From contig JAPOWH010000010.1 in the NCBI GenBank assembly GCA_026707735.1, positions 248,001 through 312,000 of the forward strand: a DNA stretch of 64,000 bases, written 5' to 3'. This document shows positions 35,020 to 45,831 of this stretch, piece by piece (position 1 is the first letter of the stretch; each line of letters starts with the position of its first letter). Below the pieces are notes generated by a model. The model searched no databases. It was not told the origin of the DNA and saw only the letters and a list, made by a program, of their open reading frames with translations. This DNA comes from Gammaproteobacteria bacterium (GTDB lineage Bacteria; Pseudomonadota; Gammaproteobacteria; Pseudomonadales; Azotimanducaceae). A program made the position numbers and the translations under genes.

Positions 35020-36483
35020 ATGAGACGCATTGTTGTCGTTGGCGGAGGAAATGCCGCGCTGTGCGCTGCAATAGCGGCATGCGAACAAGGATCCGAGGTA
35101 GTACTCCTGGAGAGTGCACCATTTGAAGCACGAGGTGGAAACTCGCGCTTCGCAGGCGGCGGATTCCGAACACGCTATGGTGGGCCGGAAGATCTGCTCT
35201 CGCTTATGCCCGACTTGTCTGAGAGCGAGATCGAACGATCGGAATTCGGCACCTATGATCGCGAGCAGTACTACGAGGATCTCTGCCGACTCTCGCAATA
35301 CCGAACTGACCCTGCTCTCGCCCATATGGTGGCAGAGCAGAGTTTGCCAACGCTACAGTGGATGCGTGGCAAGGGAGTCAGATTTCTCCCGCTCTACCGA
35401 CGTCAATCGCATGAAATCGATGGCAAACAGCGGTTTTGGGGAGGACTCACCGTAGAGGCAGTGGGCGGAGGCGCTGGTCTAGTTGATGCCCTCAACCAAA
35501 TTGCGAAGAGGTTGAAGGTAGCTGTCAGCTACAGCTGCCGCGCAACGAATCTCAAAATGCATAGGAGCGAGAGAACTGTTGTTGGAGTAGTTGCTGCAGG
35601 AGAGTCTATTGACGCTGACGCGGTTGTTCTAGCTTGCGGAGGGTTCGAATCCAACTCGGCATGGCGAGCCCGATATCTTGGCTCGAATTGGGATCTTGCT
35701 CGAGTCAGGGGAACTCGCTACAACATTGGCGACGGCATACGCATGGCTCTCGATGTCGGCGCCATGCCCCATGGACACTGGTCGGGCTGCCATGCAGTTG
35801 CTTGGGACTTGAACGCACCGGACTACGGGGACCTGAGCGTCGGCGACTCCTTTCAAAAGCACTCCTACCCTCTCGGAATTATGGTAAACGCCGATGGTAG
35901 AAGATTTGTGGACGAGGGAAAGGACTTTCGCAATTACACGTATGCAAGCTACGGCGCTGCCATATTGGGGCAGAAGGGGCATTTTGCGTGGCAAGTGTTT
36001 GATGCTAAGACCACTCCCTTGCTGAGGGACGAATATCGTGTGCCGCAAGTGACTAAAGTTAGTTCCAGCAGCCTGGAAGGCTTGGCTCGGCAAATGTCCG
36101 ATGTGGACGCCAACGGCTTTCTCGACACTGTGCGGCGGTTCAACGAGTCGGTACGCACTGACGCTGATTTCAATCCATCAATCAAGGATGGTCGATGCGC
36201 AAATGACGGAATTGTGGCAAAGTCAAACTGGGCCAATCCAATATCAACTCCTCCCTTTGAAGCCTACGGCGTCACGTGCGGCATCACGTTTACTTTTGGC
36301 GGATTGCACATAGACGAAAATGCGCGCGTGCTGAACGTTTCAGAATCTCCTGTTGGCAATCTATACGCAGCGGGAGAAATTGTGGGCGGACTCTACTACC
36401 ACAATTACCCAGGCGGAAGTGGACTAACGTCGGGCGCAGTCCTTGGACGAATTGCTGGAACGAGCGCGGCTCTCGGACTATGA
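35020..36483 (+). CDS. FAD-dependent dehydrogenase (tricarballylate dehydrogenase TcuA-like)
   Basis: A 487-residue flavoprotein of the fumarate reductase/succinate dehydrogenase family. VVVGGGNAALCAAIAACEQG binds FAD, GGNSRFAGGGFRTRYGG and the QRFWGGLTVEAVGGGAGLVDAL segment resemble TcuA, and the C-terminal LYAAGEIVGGLYYHNYPGGSGL is the FAD/substrate segment. TcuA normally works with membrane partner TcuB and transporter TcuC, none of which is here. It precedes an LLM-class oxidoreductase by 52 bases, likely the same transcript. Confidence 0.83.
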   Translation: MRRIVVVGGGNAALCAAIAACEQGSEVVLLESAPFEARGGNSRFAGGGFRTRYGGPEDLLSLMPDLSESEIERSEFGTYDREQYYEDLCRLSQYRTDPALAHMVAEQSLPTLQWMRGKGVRFLPLYRRQSHEIDGKQRFWGGLTVEAVGGGAGLVDALNQIAKRLKVAVSYSCRATNLKMHRSERTVVGVVAAGESIDADAVVLACGGFESNSAWRARYLGSNWDLARVRGTRYNIGDGIRMALDVGAMPHGHWSGCHAVAWDLNAPDYGDLSVGDSFQKHSYPLGIMVNADGRRFVDEGKDFRNYTYASYGAAILGQKGHFAWQVFDAKTTPLLRDEYRVPQVTKVSSSSLEGLARQMSDVDANGFLDTVRRFNESVRTDADFNPSIKDGRCANDGIVAKSNWANPISTPPFEAYGVTCGITFTFGGLHIDENARVLNVSESPVGNLYAAGEIVGGLYYHNYPGGSGLTSGAVLGRIAGTSAALGL

Positions 36484-36535
36484 ATCGCCTCTTACAATCG
36501 AGTAGTTACCCAGAACGTTTGCTACAGGAAATGCC

Positions 36536-37771
36536 GTGAAATTTGGAATCTTCTACGAACATCAGCTGCCGAGGGATTGGGAAGAAAGCAGCGAACACCG
36601 GTTGCTCAAAGAATCTCTGGCACAGATTGAATTGGCCGATCGGCTGGGTTTCGACTACGCCTGGGAAGTGGAGCACCATTTTCTGGAGGAGTATTCGCAT
36701 TCGTCGGCGCCAGAAGTTTTTCTCGGAGCCGCCAGCCAGAGAACTAGAAATATTCGATTGGGCCACGGCATTGTTCAGCTAACAACCAATCACCCTGCGA
36801 GAGTTGCAGAGAGAATCGCAACATTAGATTTGGTATCTGACGGTCGGGTGGAACTTGGATTGGGAGAGGGTGCTTCCGTTACAGAATTGCATCCGTTCAA
36901 CCTTAGGTTTCGCGACAAGCGAGAAGTTTGGGAGGATGCGGTTCGTTGTACCTTACCAATGTTTTGGAATCATGGATGGGAGTACGAAGGCGAGTTCTTC
37001 AAGTTTCCATTGCGTTGCGTGGTGCCGAAACCGCTGCAAAAGCCACATCCGCCACTGTGGATCGCGTGTTCGCAACTAGACACAATTCGCTATGCAGCTC
37101 GTCGTGGAATGGGTGCTTTGTGCTTTAAGTTCGTAAGTCTCGAGGCTGCCAAGGCTTGGGTTAACGCTTACTACAATACGTTCGTGCATGGACTAGAGAA
37201 GCTAGAGAACTACGCAACGAATCCGAACATTGCCGTCGTGTCTGGATTCATGTGCGCCTCCACTGACGAAGAAGCGTGGCAAAAGGCTGACGGTTGGACG
37301 TTTTTTCAATTCGCGTTGCAGCTCTACAACAAAGAAGGACCGTTTGCACCTGGCAGCATGAATTTTTGGAAACGCTACCAGGAATGGAAACGCACACCAG
37401 AAGGACAAAAACGGTCAGGAAGCGAGCTCATTGGCTCCCCGGAAACTATTCGGTCGCGGCTTCGGGAGTTGGAACAGGCTCACGTGGATCAAGTCATTCT
37501 CTTGAATCAGGCTGGCAAGAACACTCATGAAGACATTTGTGCCAGCCTTGCATTGTTTGCAAAGGAAGTAATGCCGGAATTTCAAGAGCGCCAGGATCAC
37601 CAGGATCAATGGAAGAGCGAGGTACTTGCAGGACAAAGACAGCTTGAATCCATCGATACGGAACCCTATAACTTCGCTGCGAGAGGCAAACCTACGCTAA
37701 AGTCGACAAAGGAGGCCCGGAACATGGTTTCGGGAGTGTCAGGCCGACCGAATGCCGAAACCATTCGATAG
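36536..37771 (+). CDS. LLM-class (luciferase-like) flavin-dependent monooxygenase
   Basis: A 411-residue luciferase-family protein, F420- or FMN-dependent in known members. MKFGIFYEHQLPR, LAQIELADRLGFDYAWEVEHH, NIRLGHGIVQLTTNHPARVAERIATLDLVSDGR and GLGEGASVTELHPF are typical of LLM oxidoreductases. The GTG start at 36536 has AGGAAA six bases upstream. Clustering with the TcuA-like flavoprotein suggests one catabolic transcript. Substrate unknown; pairing might be incidental. Confidence 0.85.
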   Translation: MKFGIFYEHQLPRDWEESSEHRLLKESLAQIELADRLGFDYAWEVEHHFLEEYSHSSAPEVFLGAASQRTRNIRLGHGIVQLTTNHPARVAERIATLDLVSDGRVELGLGEGASVTELHPFNLRFRDKREVWEDAVRCTLPMFWNHGWEYEGEFFKFPLRCVVPKPLQKPHPPLWIACSQLDTIRYAARRGMGALCFKFVSLEAAKAWVNAYYNTFVHGLEKLENYATNPNIAVVSGFMCASTDEEAWQKADGWTFFQFALQLYNKEGPFAPGSMNFWKRYQEWKRTPEGQKRSGSELIGSPETIRSRLRELEQAHVDQVILLNQAGKNTHEDICASLALFAKEVMPEFQERQDHQDQWKSEVLAGQRQLESIDTEPYNFAARGKPTLKSTKEARNMVSGVSGRPNAETIR

Positions 37772-37862
37772 ATTGAGTCGTTGTTCTCCTAGCAATTCCC
37801 AATTCATTGGCGCATAGCGGGTGATCGCACGGGCCACTTAGAAGCTATACAAGGTAAAAGAA

Positions 37863-40800
37863 ATGTCATTAGAGGAGTGTTGGTCGCAGCTTGGTAAAAG
37901 GCTTCTACTCTCCGAGGACGAAGCCGTTAAGCAACTTCTGGAGAGCCAGGAGTTTACAAGCAGCCAGAGGCTGCAAATTCAGTCCAATGCTAAGAGCCTC
38001 GTTACCGAATGTCGCGAGCGTAAGCAGGAGAGTCCAATTGTGGAGAGATTTCTGCATGAGTATGGACTTACGAGCGAAGAAGGTGTGGTATTGCTTTGTC
38101 TCGTTGAGGCTCTACTACGGATTCCCGACGAGCGTACAGCGGAAGAGCTGATTGCTGAGAAGCTTCGTCAGGGCGATTGGGCGTCACATGTCGGAAGTTC
38201 AGACTCGCTATTTGTGAATGCAGGGACTTGGGCGCTCATATTGACAGGCGATTGGCTGGACCTGGGCGCCGACATTCGCGATGACGCAGGAGGTTGGCTA
38301 ACTAGGTTTGCGGCACGCACCGGTGAGACGGTAACGCGCAGGGCATTACTTACAGCAATGAACATACTCAGCGGCTCTTTTGTCGCCGGCCAAACTATTG
38401 AAGAGGCTGTAGCCAAGACGAAATGGACGGCCTCGTTCGACATGTTGGGCGAAGGTGCGCGTTCCTTCAAAGTTGCCGACGACTACTTCGATTCATACAT
38501 GGGTGCGCTTCGACATGTAGCCGATCATCGATCGACAGTGCAACTTGGCCATGGCATGTCAGTCAAGTTAACAGCGCTGCATCCGAGGATCGAGCCACTC
38601 AATGAGCAGAGCTCGGTGTCGTCGCTTGTGGAGAAGATGGAAGAACTCTGTCTCTTGGCTGCGGGTCGCAACATCCCAATCACGATCGATGGTGAGGAGT
38701 CCGAGCGATGCGAGGTGGGCCTCAAAGTGGTCGAGACTCTTCTCAAGAATCCCGCTCTACGAGATTGGGAGGGTCTTGGAGTGGTAACGCAGGCGTATGC
38801 GAAACGAGCACCTGCGCTGATCGATTGGTTGGCAGAGCTAGCCCGTACTCATCGAACTCGTCTCAACGTTCGGTTGGTGAAGGGAGCTTATTGGGACTAT
38901 GAAATAAAGCACGCCCAGGAAAACGGCCTGTCGCAGTTTCCTGTGTATACACGCAAGGAGAATACAGACCTTTCCTACCTAACTTGCGTAGGTAGGATGT
39001 TCAGCCACCACGAACACATCTTCCCTCAATTTGCCTCCCACAATGCTCACACAATAGCTTCCGTGCAGTGCATGGGTCAAGGCAAACGTTACGAGTTTCA
39101 ACGAATTTTTGGCATGGGCGAGTTGCTCCATGACGTGGCTCGCAGACAATTCAATGACTACCCCGGCTGCAGAGTCTATGTCCCTGTTGGCAACAACAAG
39201 GACCTCATGCCGTACTTGATGCGTCGCCTGCTCGAAAACGGAGCCAATACCAGCTTCGTGAACCGCATCTTCGACTCTGATCTGTCTGTCGAGCAGGTGG
39301 CGAGCGACCCCATTTCAGCAGTGGAATCCGCGAATAATCACAGCCATGAACGAATTGAATTGCCAAAGGATATATATCGGGGCGAACGTGAGAACTCGTA
39401 TGGCATTGACTTTGGAAACACCAAGCTGAGAGAGCCATTTAGAAAGGAAGTTTCGAAGTGGCAACGTGTGCAGTGGAACTTCGCGACCGACGGAGAGCAG
39501 GTGAGGAATCCAAGTGATCCTTCTGACGTAGTTGGAACGCATCCGCGCATTGACACGAATCAGGTAGATGCCAGTATCGAAGATGCGTATGAACAGCAGC
39601 AGAATTGGTTTTGCGAAGGTGCTGAGGTTCGCGCTCAAAGGATTGAGCGGTGGGCAGACGAACTCAAGAAGAATAGGACTGAATTGATCGGACTTCTGCA
39701 GCGAGAAGCTGGTAAGACCGTGGAAGACGCAATCAATGAATTGCGAGAGGCGGAGGACTTTTGCCGCTACTACGCGGCTCAAGGCAGGGAGTTGTTTCGC
39801 ACACAAGAGCTTCCTTCCCCCACAGGAGAGACGAACCGGCTTTGCATATATCCACGGGGAACATTCGCAACTATAAGCCCGTGGAACTTTCCAGCTTCGA
39901 TCTTTGTGGGACCTGCGGCGGCCGCGCTTGTAACTGGCAACACGGTTGTAGCTAAACCCGCGCCGCAAACCTCCTTGGTTGCATTGCGCATCGCGAGTCT
40001 GGCGCAAGAAGCAGGGATCGGCCAAGACGTCTTCCACGTTCTTCCGGGTGGAGATGAGGTCGGAAAGCAGATTGTGGCCAATCCGCTGATTGGAGGAGTT
40101 GCCTTCACAGGGTCTGTTGCAGCGGCCAAAGCAATTGCTCGCTCGTTGTCAAGCAGGGACGGTCCCATTGTTCCCTTGATTGCTGAGACGGGCGGTGTGA
40201 ACGTGATGGTCGTAGACTCGTCAGCGCAAATCGAACATGTCGTGGACGACATCGTTTTGTCGGCATTCAAGAGCGCAGGCCAGCGTTGCTCCGCATTGCG
40301 GCTGCTTTGCGTCCAAGACGAGATAGCCGATGAATTGCTCGAACTCGTGTGTGGTGCTGTCGATGCTCTAACAGTTGGCAATCCAATTGATTGGAGCGTG
40401 AACGTCGGGCCCGTAATTGATAGCGAAGCAAAGGAGTGGCTCGAATCTGGGATTAGTCAGAACAAGTTGATCTACCGGATGAAGGTAGCTGACCCGCCAT
40501 CCGGCAACTACGTACTTCCCACTATAGTGGATGCATCGGAAATTGGTTCCTTCAACACAGAGTACTTTGGTCCTATTTTGGGAGTGCACCGATTCAAGAA
40601 AACTGAAATTGATGAGCTTGTTAGCTCAGTGAATTCACTTGGTTACGGACTCACCTTTGGAATTCACAGCCGGATAGAGTCGACTATCGCCCAATTCACT
40701 CAAGGCGTCAAGACCGGAAACCTGTACGTGAATCGCTCAATGATTGGCGCCGTCGTTGGAACGCAACCGTTTGGCGGCGAAGGTCTCTCCGGTACTGGAC

Positions 40801-40904
40801 CAAAAGCTGGTGGTCCTTTCTACTTGCAACGATTCGTTGTCGAGCGGGTGGTCAGTCGTAACGAGACTGCCACTGGAGGCAATGTTGCTCTTATGCGCCT
40901 TTAG
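37863..40904 (+). CDS. putA: Bifunctional proline dehydrogenase / glutamate-semialdehyde dehydrogenase
   Basis: A 1013-residue PutA that oxidises proline to glutamate in two steps. The FAD-binding proline dehydrogenase barrel (residues ~150-440) contains SVKLTALHPR, GVVTQAYAKRAPALIDWL, NVRLVKGAYWDYEI and YVPVGNNKDLMPYLMRRLLENG. The aldehyde dehydrogenase domain (from ~520) has ISPWNFPASIFVGPAAAALVTGN, IAETGGVNVMVVD (catalytic Glu) and FKSAGQRCSALRLL (catalytic Cys). No N-terminal ribbon-helix-helix domain is present, so it should not be a transcriptional repressor. Good ribosome site AAGGTAAAAGAA. Monocistronic by position. Confidence 0.96.
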   Translation: MSLEECWSQLGKRLLLSEDEAVKQLLESQEFTSSQRLQIQSNAKSLVTECRERKQESPIVERFLHEYGLTSEEGVVLLCLVEALLRIPDERTAEELIAEKLRQGDWASHVGSSDSLFVNAGTWALILTGDWLDLGADIRDDAGGWLTRFAARTGETVTRRALLTAMNILSGSFVAGQTIEEAVAKTKWTASFDMLGEGARSFKVADDYFDSYMGALRHVADHRSTVQLGHGMSVKLTALHPRIEPLNEQSSVSSLVEKMEELCLLAAGRNIPITIDGEESERCEVGLKVVETLLKNPALRDWEGLGVVTQAYAKRAPALIDWLAELARTHRTRLNVRLVKGAYWDYEIKHAQENGLSQFPVYTRKENTDLSYLTCVGRMFSHHEHIFPQFASHNAHTIASVQCMGQGKRYEFQRIFGMGELLHDVARRQFNDYPGCRVYVPVGNNKDLMPYLMRRLLENGANTSFVNRIFDSDLSVEQVASDPISAVESANNHSHERIELPKDIYRGERENSYGIDFGNTKLREPFRKEVSKWQRVQWNFATDGEQVRNPSDPSDVVGTHPRIDTNQVDASIEDAYEQQQNWFCEGAEVRAQRIERWADELKKNRTELIGLLQREAGKTVEDAINELREAEDFCRYYAAQGRELFRTQELPSPTGETNRLCIYPRGTFATISPWNFPASIFVGPAAAALVTGNTVVAKPAPQTSLVALRIASLAQEAGIGQDVFHVLPGGDEVGKQIVANPLIGGVAFTGSVAAAKAIARSLSSRDGPIVPLIAETGGVNVMVVDSSAQIEHVVDDIVLSAFKSAGQRCSALRLLCVQDEIADELLELVCGAVDALTVGNPIDWSVNVGPVIDSEAKEWLESGISQNKLIYRMKVADPPSGNYVLPTIVDASEIGSFNTEYFGPILGVHRFKKTEIDELVSSVNSLGYGLTFGIHSRIESTIAQFTQGVKTGNLYVNRSMIGAVVGTQPFGGEGLSGTGPKAGGPFYLQRFVVERVVSRNETATGGNVALMRL

Positions 40905-41050
40905 GCATCTTCGAAAAGGGGGCGCCAAGGCGAACGCAAATGTATTTTTTGGCCAGCCTCGCCAAAGGGAAACCCGCGACCATCTTGAAATCACTCTTGG
41001 CAACCTTAATATAACAATTGAGTTTTTGGAACGGTAACCAACTACAACAA

Positions 41051-41710
41051 ATGCAAAGTGCGAGGTTGGCTGTCGCGTCGGGTGCGCAGGCTATTGAAAT
41101 CAATAGTGTTCTGCGGAACACGTATCTGCTTTTGTCAGGGCTGATTGGGTTTTGTGCGGTTTGTACTGCTATCGCTATCGCTGCAAGAGTTCCCTACATA
41201 GGTTTCTTTCCCTACCTAATTGGTGTCTTTGGGCTCTTTTGGATAATTAATCGCACGGCACACAGCACGTGGGGACTATTCTGGTCCTTTGTGTTCGTCG
41301 CGTTCATTGGAGTGGCGATCGCGCCCTTTGTTGCAATTTATTTGCACCAAAATCCGATGATTGTTGTCCAAGCATTGGCACTCACCGCCTCAACCTTTGT
41401 AGGTTTGTCGATGTATACGATTGTGCGGCGTACCGACTTTAGTTGGCTAGGCCAGTTCATCACGGTGGCGTTAGTCGTGACCCTCGGGCTCGTCGGTTTG
41501 TCGTTTTTCGTGGATTTGTCACCGTGGTCGTTGCTTATCGCCGGATTCTTTGTGTTTGTGGCATGTGCCTTGATCCTGTTTCAAACCAGTCGTGTTGTGC
41601 TGGGTGGCGAACGCAATTACGTCGTTGCTGCGATAGGCATTTTCGTCGGAATCTACATACTGTTCATGAACTTGCTTTCGATTATTGGATTGTTTAGCGG
41701 GGACGAGTAG
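41051..41710 (+). CDS. Bax inhibitor-1 (YccA/UPF0005) family membrane protein
   Basis: A membrane protein of about 219 residues with seven hydrophobic helices. The start INSVLRNTYLLLSGLIGFCAV is diagnostic of the family, together with IAPFVAIYLHQNPMIVVQALALTAS and ITVALVVTLGLVGLSFFVD. In E. coli YccA modulates the FtsH protease; a similar role is inferred. I chose ATG 41051 because the family begins just before VLRNTY, though the frame is open to a TTG at 41018. Confidence 0.85.
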   Translation: MQSARLAVASGAQAIEINSVLRNTYLLLSGLIGFCAVCTAIAIAARVPYIGFFPYLIGVFGLFWIINRTAHSTWGLFWSFVFVAFIGVAIAPFVAIYLHQNPMIVVQALALTASTFVGLSMYTIVRRTDFSWLGQFITVALVVTLGLVGLSFFVDLSPWSLLIAGFFVFVACALILFQTSRVVLGGERNYVVAAIGIFVGIYILFMNLLSIIGLFSGDE

Positions 41711-41735
41711 CTACACCGTCCACGGGAATAGTTTG

Positions 41736-43754
41736 TTAACGAGCGATAAGTCGTCTGTATGCTCTATTCAATTCTATTGGTAGCAACTCTAAGTCTTCAA
41801 TAACTAAGTAGCGGTCTCGTCGACACATTCTGCGCAAGTAGTCGTGTCCGGCGTGATCGACCGTTACACAGAAGCTGTGAATGCCTTTGTGGTCGGCCTC
41901 CCGCAAAGCCATGGCTGTGTCCTGAAGACCATACTCGTGGTCAGTGCGGTCTGGTCCATAGTCGCAGTCCTGAGGGAAACCATCGCTAACAATCAGCAGT
42001 ACTTTCATAGCTGCACCGGTACTGATCAGTTTGTTGACAGCGTGCCGGATAGATGGACCCATTCTCGTCGAACGCTTGGGTTCCATCGACGCCAAAGCAC
42101 CGATTTCCCGCGTTGTTAGTTTTCTATTGAATTCCTTTGCCACGTGCAGCTCAACGTTGTCCTTGCCATAGCCAGAAAATCCATAAACCGCATAGGTGTC
42201 GTCTAGGGACTCAAGCGCGGTCGCTAGCAGAAGTACGGCTTCCCGCATGACGTCTATGACGCGTCGGCTTGGCTCGTGTTGCAGATCAACGGGATTGAAA
42301 TCCAGACGCCCATTCAGATAGTCGTCGTCAAAGTAGGGATCACGCAGATCTTGAACCCTAGCCTCAATTGCGTCAGCGTGCGAGGGTGTATCGACGGGTT
42401 TGTCGATTGGACTGTCGGTTGACGCGGAAAGGTCAACCAATATGGCGGTTGCTATGTCACGACTCACTGCAACCTTTCGCGAGTAAATCCTATCGTCAAG
42501 CGAAGCGCGTGTGTTCCGGTCCACTCTCAAACTCACCGTTCTCTCCAGATCAAGTTCGTCCCCTTCCGACTGATGCTTGACACGTTTCATACCTGCTGGT
42601 CGAATTTGTTCGAAGAGCTTTCGCACTTCCCTCACATGTGGCCGGACAGCTAGCTGAAGTTCGGAAGTATCGTTGGCGACTTCACTAGCCATTGGGAATT
42701 CGTGCACTTGGCACCAGTTGCGCAACCAAGCACTGTTTAGATAGTCCCACTCGTCGTAACGAAAACTCTTGCCGTCGCTGGCATTGCCTCGCGGGGTAAT
42801 GCCAAGAGATGACCTCTCCACGCTAACGCGCCGTTGAACTTGGTTTCGCTTCTTGGCAAGCATCTTCGGTTCGACGGGGGTGCTGAGCAAGTTTGCGGAA
42901 GAACTGTTGATCTCGCTTGTTTCTGCCATTGCACTCAGCAACTCCGATTGAAATAACTCCAAGTCGATTCCCAATAGTTCTTCTTCCGAATCCTCTAGCT
43001 TCGACTGTCGCTGAAGGGTCTCCAAGACGAGATGATGTTGTGGCACGGCAGTCTCAGGGAAGCTCGACTCTTCGTCTCCTATGAGGTGTCGGATCGCAAT
43101 GTAGCAGCGGAATGTCGCCGATATGCTGTCCATGACACATGCATGCATGCTCATTGCCTCTTCAACCTTGCCCGCGAGTGGGGAATGACAATTGGGAACT
43201 CGCTTTAGCTGGCCCGACAACTGATTAATTGCGGAGTTCAGGGGGCTGGAACTCTCGGTTCCATGGAGTGAGTTTATGTATGGCTGAAGTTCTCGTCGGT
43301 ATATTTGCGCTCCAGGATATTGCCGTAGTAGCTGTCGCTCGATCCGTTCCGACTCAATGACGCAAAACAGATCTCGAGCAACTCTAGGATTGTCGAATTG
43401 CTCGTAGAGCTGACACAGATCCGACTGTTGATCGCTTGACAGTGGTTTGTCCGAACCAAGCAAGGGAAACAGCCTGCGGACGGTGCGAATATCGAAGTCA
43501 AACGTGCCAAATTCTCTATGTCCTAGTTGCTGCAGAACCATTAGCAAATAAGCTCGCCGATTGGTCTCATCCGACGAAAAGAAATTGAACTCCTTGGGAA
43601 GGTAAAGGTTGTAGTACGAAGTCAGTGGTCGGCGAATCGGATTGTGGCCAAAAGGATCTGCAAGCGCCTCGTCGTCTTGCAGTTGATAGCGCTTGCCAGC
43701 GATTCCTTCTGCAAATATCGCAAGAGTCGTTTCAATGTCAGCTAGCCGCGTCAT
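41736..43754 (-). CDS. NorD/CbbO-type VWA-domain protein
   Basis: A 672-residue protein with a large alpha-helical N-terminus and a C-terminal von Willebrand A domain. The MIDAS motif is [12 protein letters not shown] (DxSxS), with [20 protein letters not shown] and VEARVQDL elsewhere. This is the architecture of NorD and CbbO, which with a MoxR-type AAA ATPase remodel and activate metalloenzymes (nitric oxide reductase, RubisCO). It overlaps the AAA gene by 4 bases. Neither nor nor cbb structural genes occur in the window. Confidence 0.88.
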   Translation of the reverse strand: MTRLADIETTLAIFAEGIAGKRYQLQDDEALADPFGHNPIRRPLTSYYNLYLPKEFNFFSSDETNRRAYLLMVLQQLGHREFGTFDFDIRTVRRLFPLLGSDKPLSSDQQSDLCQLYEQFDNPRVARDLFCVIESERIERQLLRQYPGAQIYRRELQPYINSLHGTESSSPLNSAINQLSGQLKRVPNCHSPLAGKVEEAMSMHACVMDSISATFRCYIAIRHLIGDEESSFPETAVPQHHLVLETLQRQSKLEDSEEELLGIDLELFQSELLSAMAETSEINSSSANLLSTPVEPKMLAKKRNQVQRRVSVERSSLGITPRGNASDGKSFRYDEWDYLNSAWLRNWCQVHEFPMASEVANDTSELQLAVRPHVREVRKLFEQIRPAGMKRVKHQSEGDELDLERTVSLRVDRNTRASLDDRIYSRKVAVSRDIATAILVDLSASTDSPIDKPVDTPSHADAIEARVQDLRDPYFDDDYLNGRLDFNPVDLQHEPSRRVIDVMREAVLLLATALESLDDTYAVYGFSGYGKDNVELHVAKEFNRKLTTREIGALASMEPKRSTRMGPSIRHAVNKLISTGAAMKVLLIVSDGFPQDCDYGPDRTDHEYGLQDTAMALREADHKGIHSFCVTVDHAGHDYLRRMCRRDRYLVIEDLELLPIELNRAYRRLIAR

Positions 43755-44572
43755 GGGAAGACGACATCTGCAATGGACGCAAGTGCTGTCTTTATTTCCC
43801 CATCGTCGGTAAGAGATTGAATGACCGCTTTGTCAATTGCGGCTCTAGCGGGGATAGAGCGCTGGATGAGAGACCCCGCGTAGATTAGCAATCGGGTACT
43901 TACACCTTCCTCGAACCCGTGATCGCGTAGATTTCGAACCTTTTGCCCTAACAGTGCCAATCGTTCAGCGTTCGCGGCGTCGATGCCGCACTCTTTTTCT
44001 ATGATGACGGCTTCCTGTTCCGGAGGCGGGTAGTCGAAGACAAGGCTTACAAATCGTTGGCGCGTGCTTGGCTTGAGGTCCTTGAGTACGCTTTGATAGC
44101 CCGGGTTGTAAGAAATGACTAATAGAAAATCTTCGTGTGCCTGAACCATTTCGCCAGTTTTGTCTATCGGTAGTACCCGTCGATGGTCCGTTAGTGAATG
44201 GATCAGTACGGTTGTGTCTTTTCTCGCTTCAACAATTTCATCGAGATAGCAGATTGCACCGTTGCGCACGGCTCTCGTCAACGGTCCATCCTGCCAAACT
44301 GTCGAGTCACGGTCGAGCAAGTAGCGACCTACTAAGTCCGTGGCTGTGAGATCTTCATGACATGAGACGGTTACGAGCGCGCCTGTAGAAGCCATAGCGT
44401 TCGCGTCTGGAGCTAGAAGCCGATGTGCCATATGTTCGATAAATCGGGTTTTGCCACATCCTGTTGGACCCTTGAGCAGCACTGGCAAACGACTGTCGTA
44501 CGCCGCGGCGAATACTGGTATTTCGTCGCCTAGGGGAAGGTAGAAGGGCGCCGAATCATCGGTGTCTTTCAC
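43751..44572 (-). CDS. CbbQ/NirQ/NorQ-type MoxR AAA+ ATPase
   Basis: A 273-residue MoxR-group ATPase. Walker A is [18 protein letters not shown], Walker B is [19 protein letters not shown], and [18 protein letters not shown] matches the CbbQ/NorQ C-terminal domain. These hexameric ATPases act with a VWA partner, encoded directly downstream, as activases. Its start overlaps the stop of the VOC gene by 4 bases (ATGA), so all three genes form one translational unit. Confidence 0.92.
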   Translation of the reverse strand: MKDTDDSAPFYLPLGDEIPVFAAAYDSRLPVLLKGPTGCGKTRFIEHMAHRLLAPDANAMASTGALVTVSCHEDLTATDLVGRYLLDRDSTVWQDGPLTRAVRNGAICYLDEIVEARKDTTVLIHSLTDHRRVLPIDKTGEMVQAHEDFLLVISYNPGYQSVLKDLKPSTRQRFVSLVFDYPPPEQEAVIIEKECGIDAANAERLALLGQKVRNLRDHGFEEGVSTRLLIYAGSLIQRSIPARAAIDKAVIQSLTDDGEIKTALASIADVVFP

Positions 44573-45441
44573 GTCGGGATGAACATGTCTCGACCAGCGC
44601 GATAGTTTCCGAACGTTTGGGCTGAATTTCGGTTTACAAGGACACGTCGTTTCATAGGGTGGTGCAAACTTCGTACCTCATGTTCGAGTTCGGCTACCAC
44701 CGTTCCAGTAGCGGGATCGGTTATCGATTGAAATCTGTATTGATGCTGGTCTGACTCTTCGCTTATCTTGCCGCTTTCCTTTAGTTTTCGGTGCGGACCA
44801 GAGAAATTGGAAACGTATATGGCTATGTGGTGCCCGTCATATTCGGGAATTTCTTCGTCGGATTCGCGAAAAATGAACGATTGGTTGTATCCCATTCTTA
44901 CCACGGCTCGTTTGCCATCGTCGTCGTCGACTACATTTGCAGGGGTTGAAAAGACTTCATCATAGAATCGGGCGATGCCTTCAGTGGTTCCCGGAGCTAC
45001 TACCATCTCTCCATACGGAATTCCAAGATCCATGGGATACGGATGATCGCCCCCCGGACTGTAAACTCGAAAAGTGTTGCCCCACGGACACTTCACTTGG
45101 ATGTGACTGCCTATGCTTTCCCAGGAGTATTTGGTGCCTTCCATGAATCGGGTGACAAATTCGAGTCTTCGTTTCAATCCATCGTGATCGGGGATTATCA
45201 GTGCTACGTGCCCCCTAAAGACTTGGGCGTCGCTCTTGGGTAGGTGGAACTGCTGCTCGCCAACGTTTACCCACATATTGAATGTCGCGAAGTCCATGTA
45301 GGGGTCTCGCGTAAAGCCAAGACCAGACACGTAGAAGAGAGAAGCAAGTTCCTGGTCGGGAACGGTAAAGTTGAAGTGCTCCAGGTTCAAGATATTGCCC
45401 ACATCCTCAACTGAGCGATCAAAGGTGGCTGTATTTTTCAA
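44569..45441 (-). CDS. Two-domain VOC (glyoxalase/extradiol-dioxygenase fold) protein
   Basis: A 290-residue protein built of two VOC modules. The first starts [22 protein letters not shown] and includes [20 protein letters not shown]; the second includes [34 protein letters not shown] and a Glu in [12 protein letters not shown]. Candidate metal ligands are therefore His, His and Glu, as in the superfamily. It heads the operon with the CbbQ/NorQ ATPase and NorD-like VWA protein, so it may be their client (inference). Substrate not recognisable. Confidence 0.78.
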   Translation of the reverse strand: MKNTATFDRSVEDVGNILNLEHFNFTVPDQELASLFYVSGLGFTRDPYMDFATFNMWVNVGEQQFHLPKSDAQVFRGHVALIIPDHDGLKRRLEFVTRFMEGTKYSWESIGSHIQVKCPWGNTFRVYSPGGDHPYPMDLGIPYGEMVVAPGTTEGIARFYDEVFSTPANVVDDDDGKRAVVRMGYNQSFIFRESDEEIPEYDGHHIAIYVSNFSGPHRKLKESGKISEESDQHQYRFQSITDPATGTVVAELEHEVRSLHHPMKRRVLVNRNSAQTFGNYRAGRDMFIPT

Positions 45442-45813
45442 CGGAGTTCTCCAGCTAAAGAGTCTTGGTTGTCCCTAAGTCGCTTTGAGTTCGACCACTC
45501 TATGGTTGTGGGGACGCAGAGTTCGTAGGGGCAAACGCGTCCAAAACTCGGTTCCCGTGATTTTAGCCAACGAATCATGACTGTCTTACAAATGGACTGG
45601 AGACGCTTGAAGCTGGTTCAGTCGAAAGTTTCAAAATGCAAAATGTCGAACAATTACGGAAAGGAAGCAAGGTTCCTCTCAAAGAGGAGTGCATTTTGGC
45701 CACAAGTTCTAGCCTTGAGTGTGAATGGTCTGACGACCTTCAGTCGTGACTGAATTCATGATTCGTAGCAAAATCCCAGTACTAGCTCATGCATGCACGG
45801 AACGTGAGCGACT
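45442..45813. other. Divergent intergenic region, no gene seen
   Basis: This 372-base gap lies between the VOC/CbbQ/NorD operon start and a plus-strand hydrolase. It should hold both promoters. I find no credible coding frame, tRNA or perfect long repeat; one short CCTCT-CAA-AGAGG hairpin near 45685 has no poly-T after it. Confidence 0.5.
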
Positions 45814-45831
45814 GTGAGGGATACGGGACTC

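Noticed and set aside
45680-45705. CCTCT-CAA-AGAGG hairpin upstream of the hydrolase as a terminator
   Set aside because: Only 5 bp of stem with no T-run following; no reason to call it a terminator.
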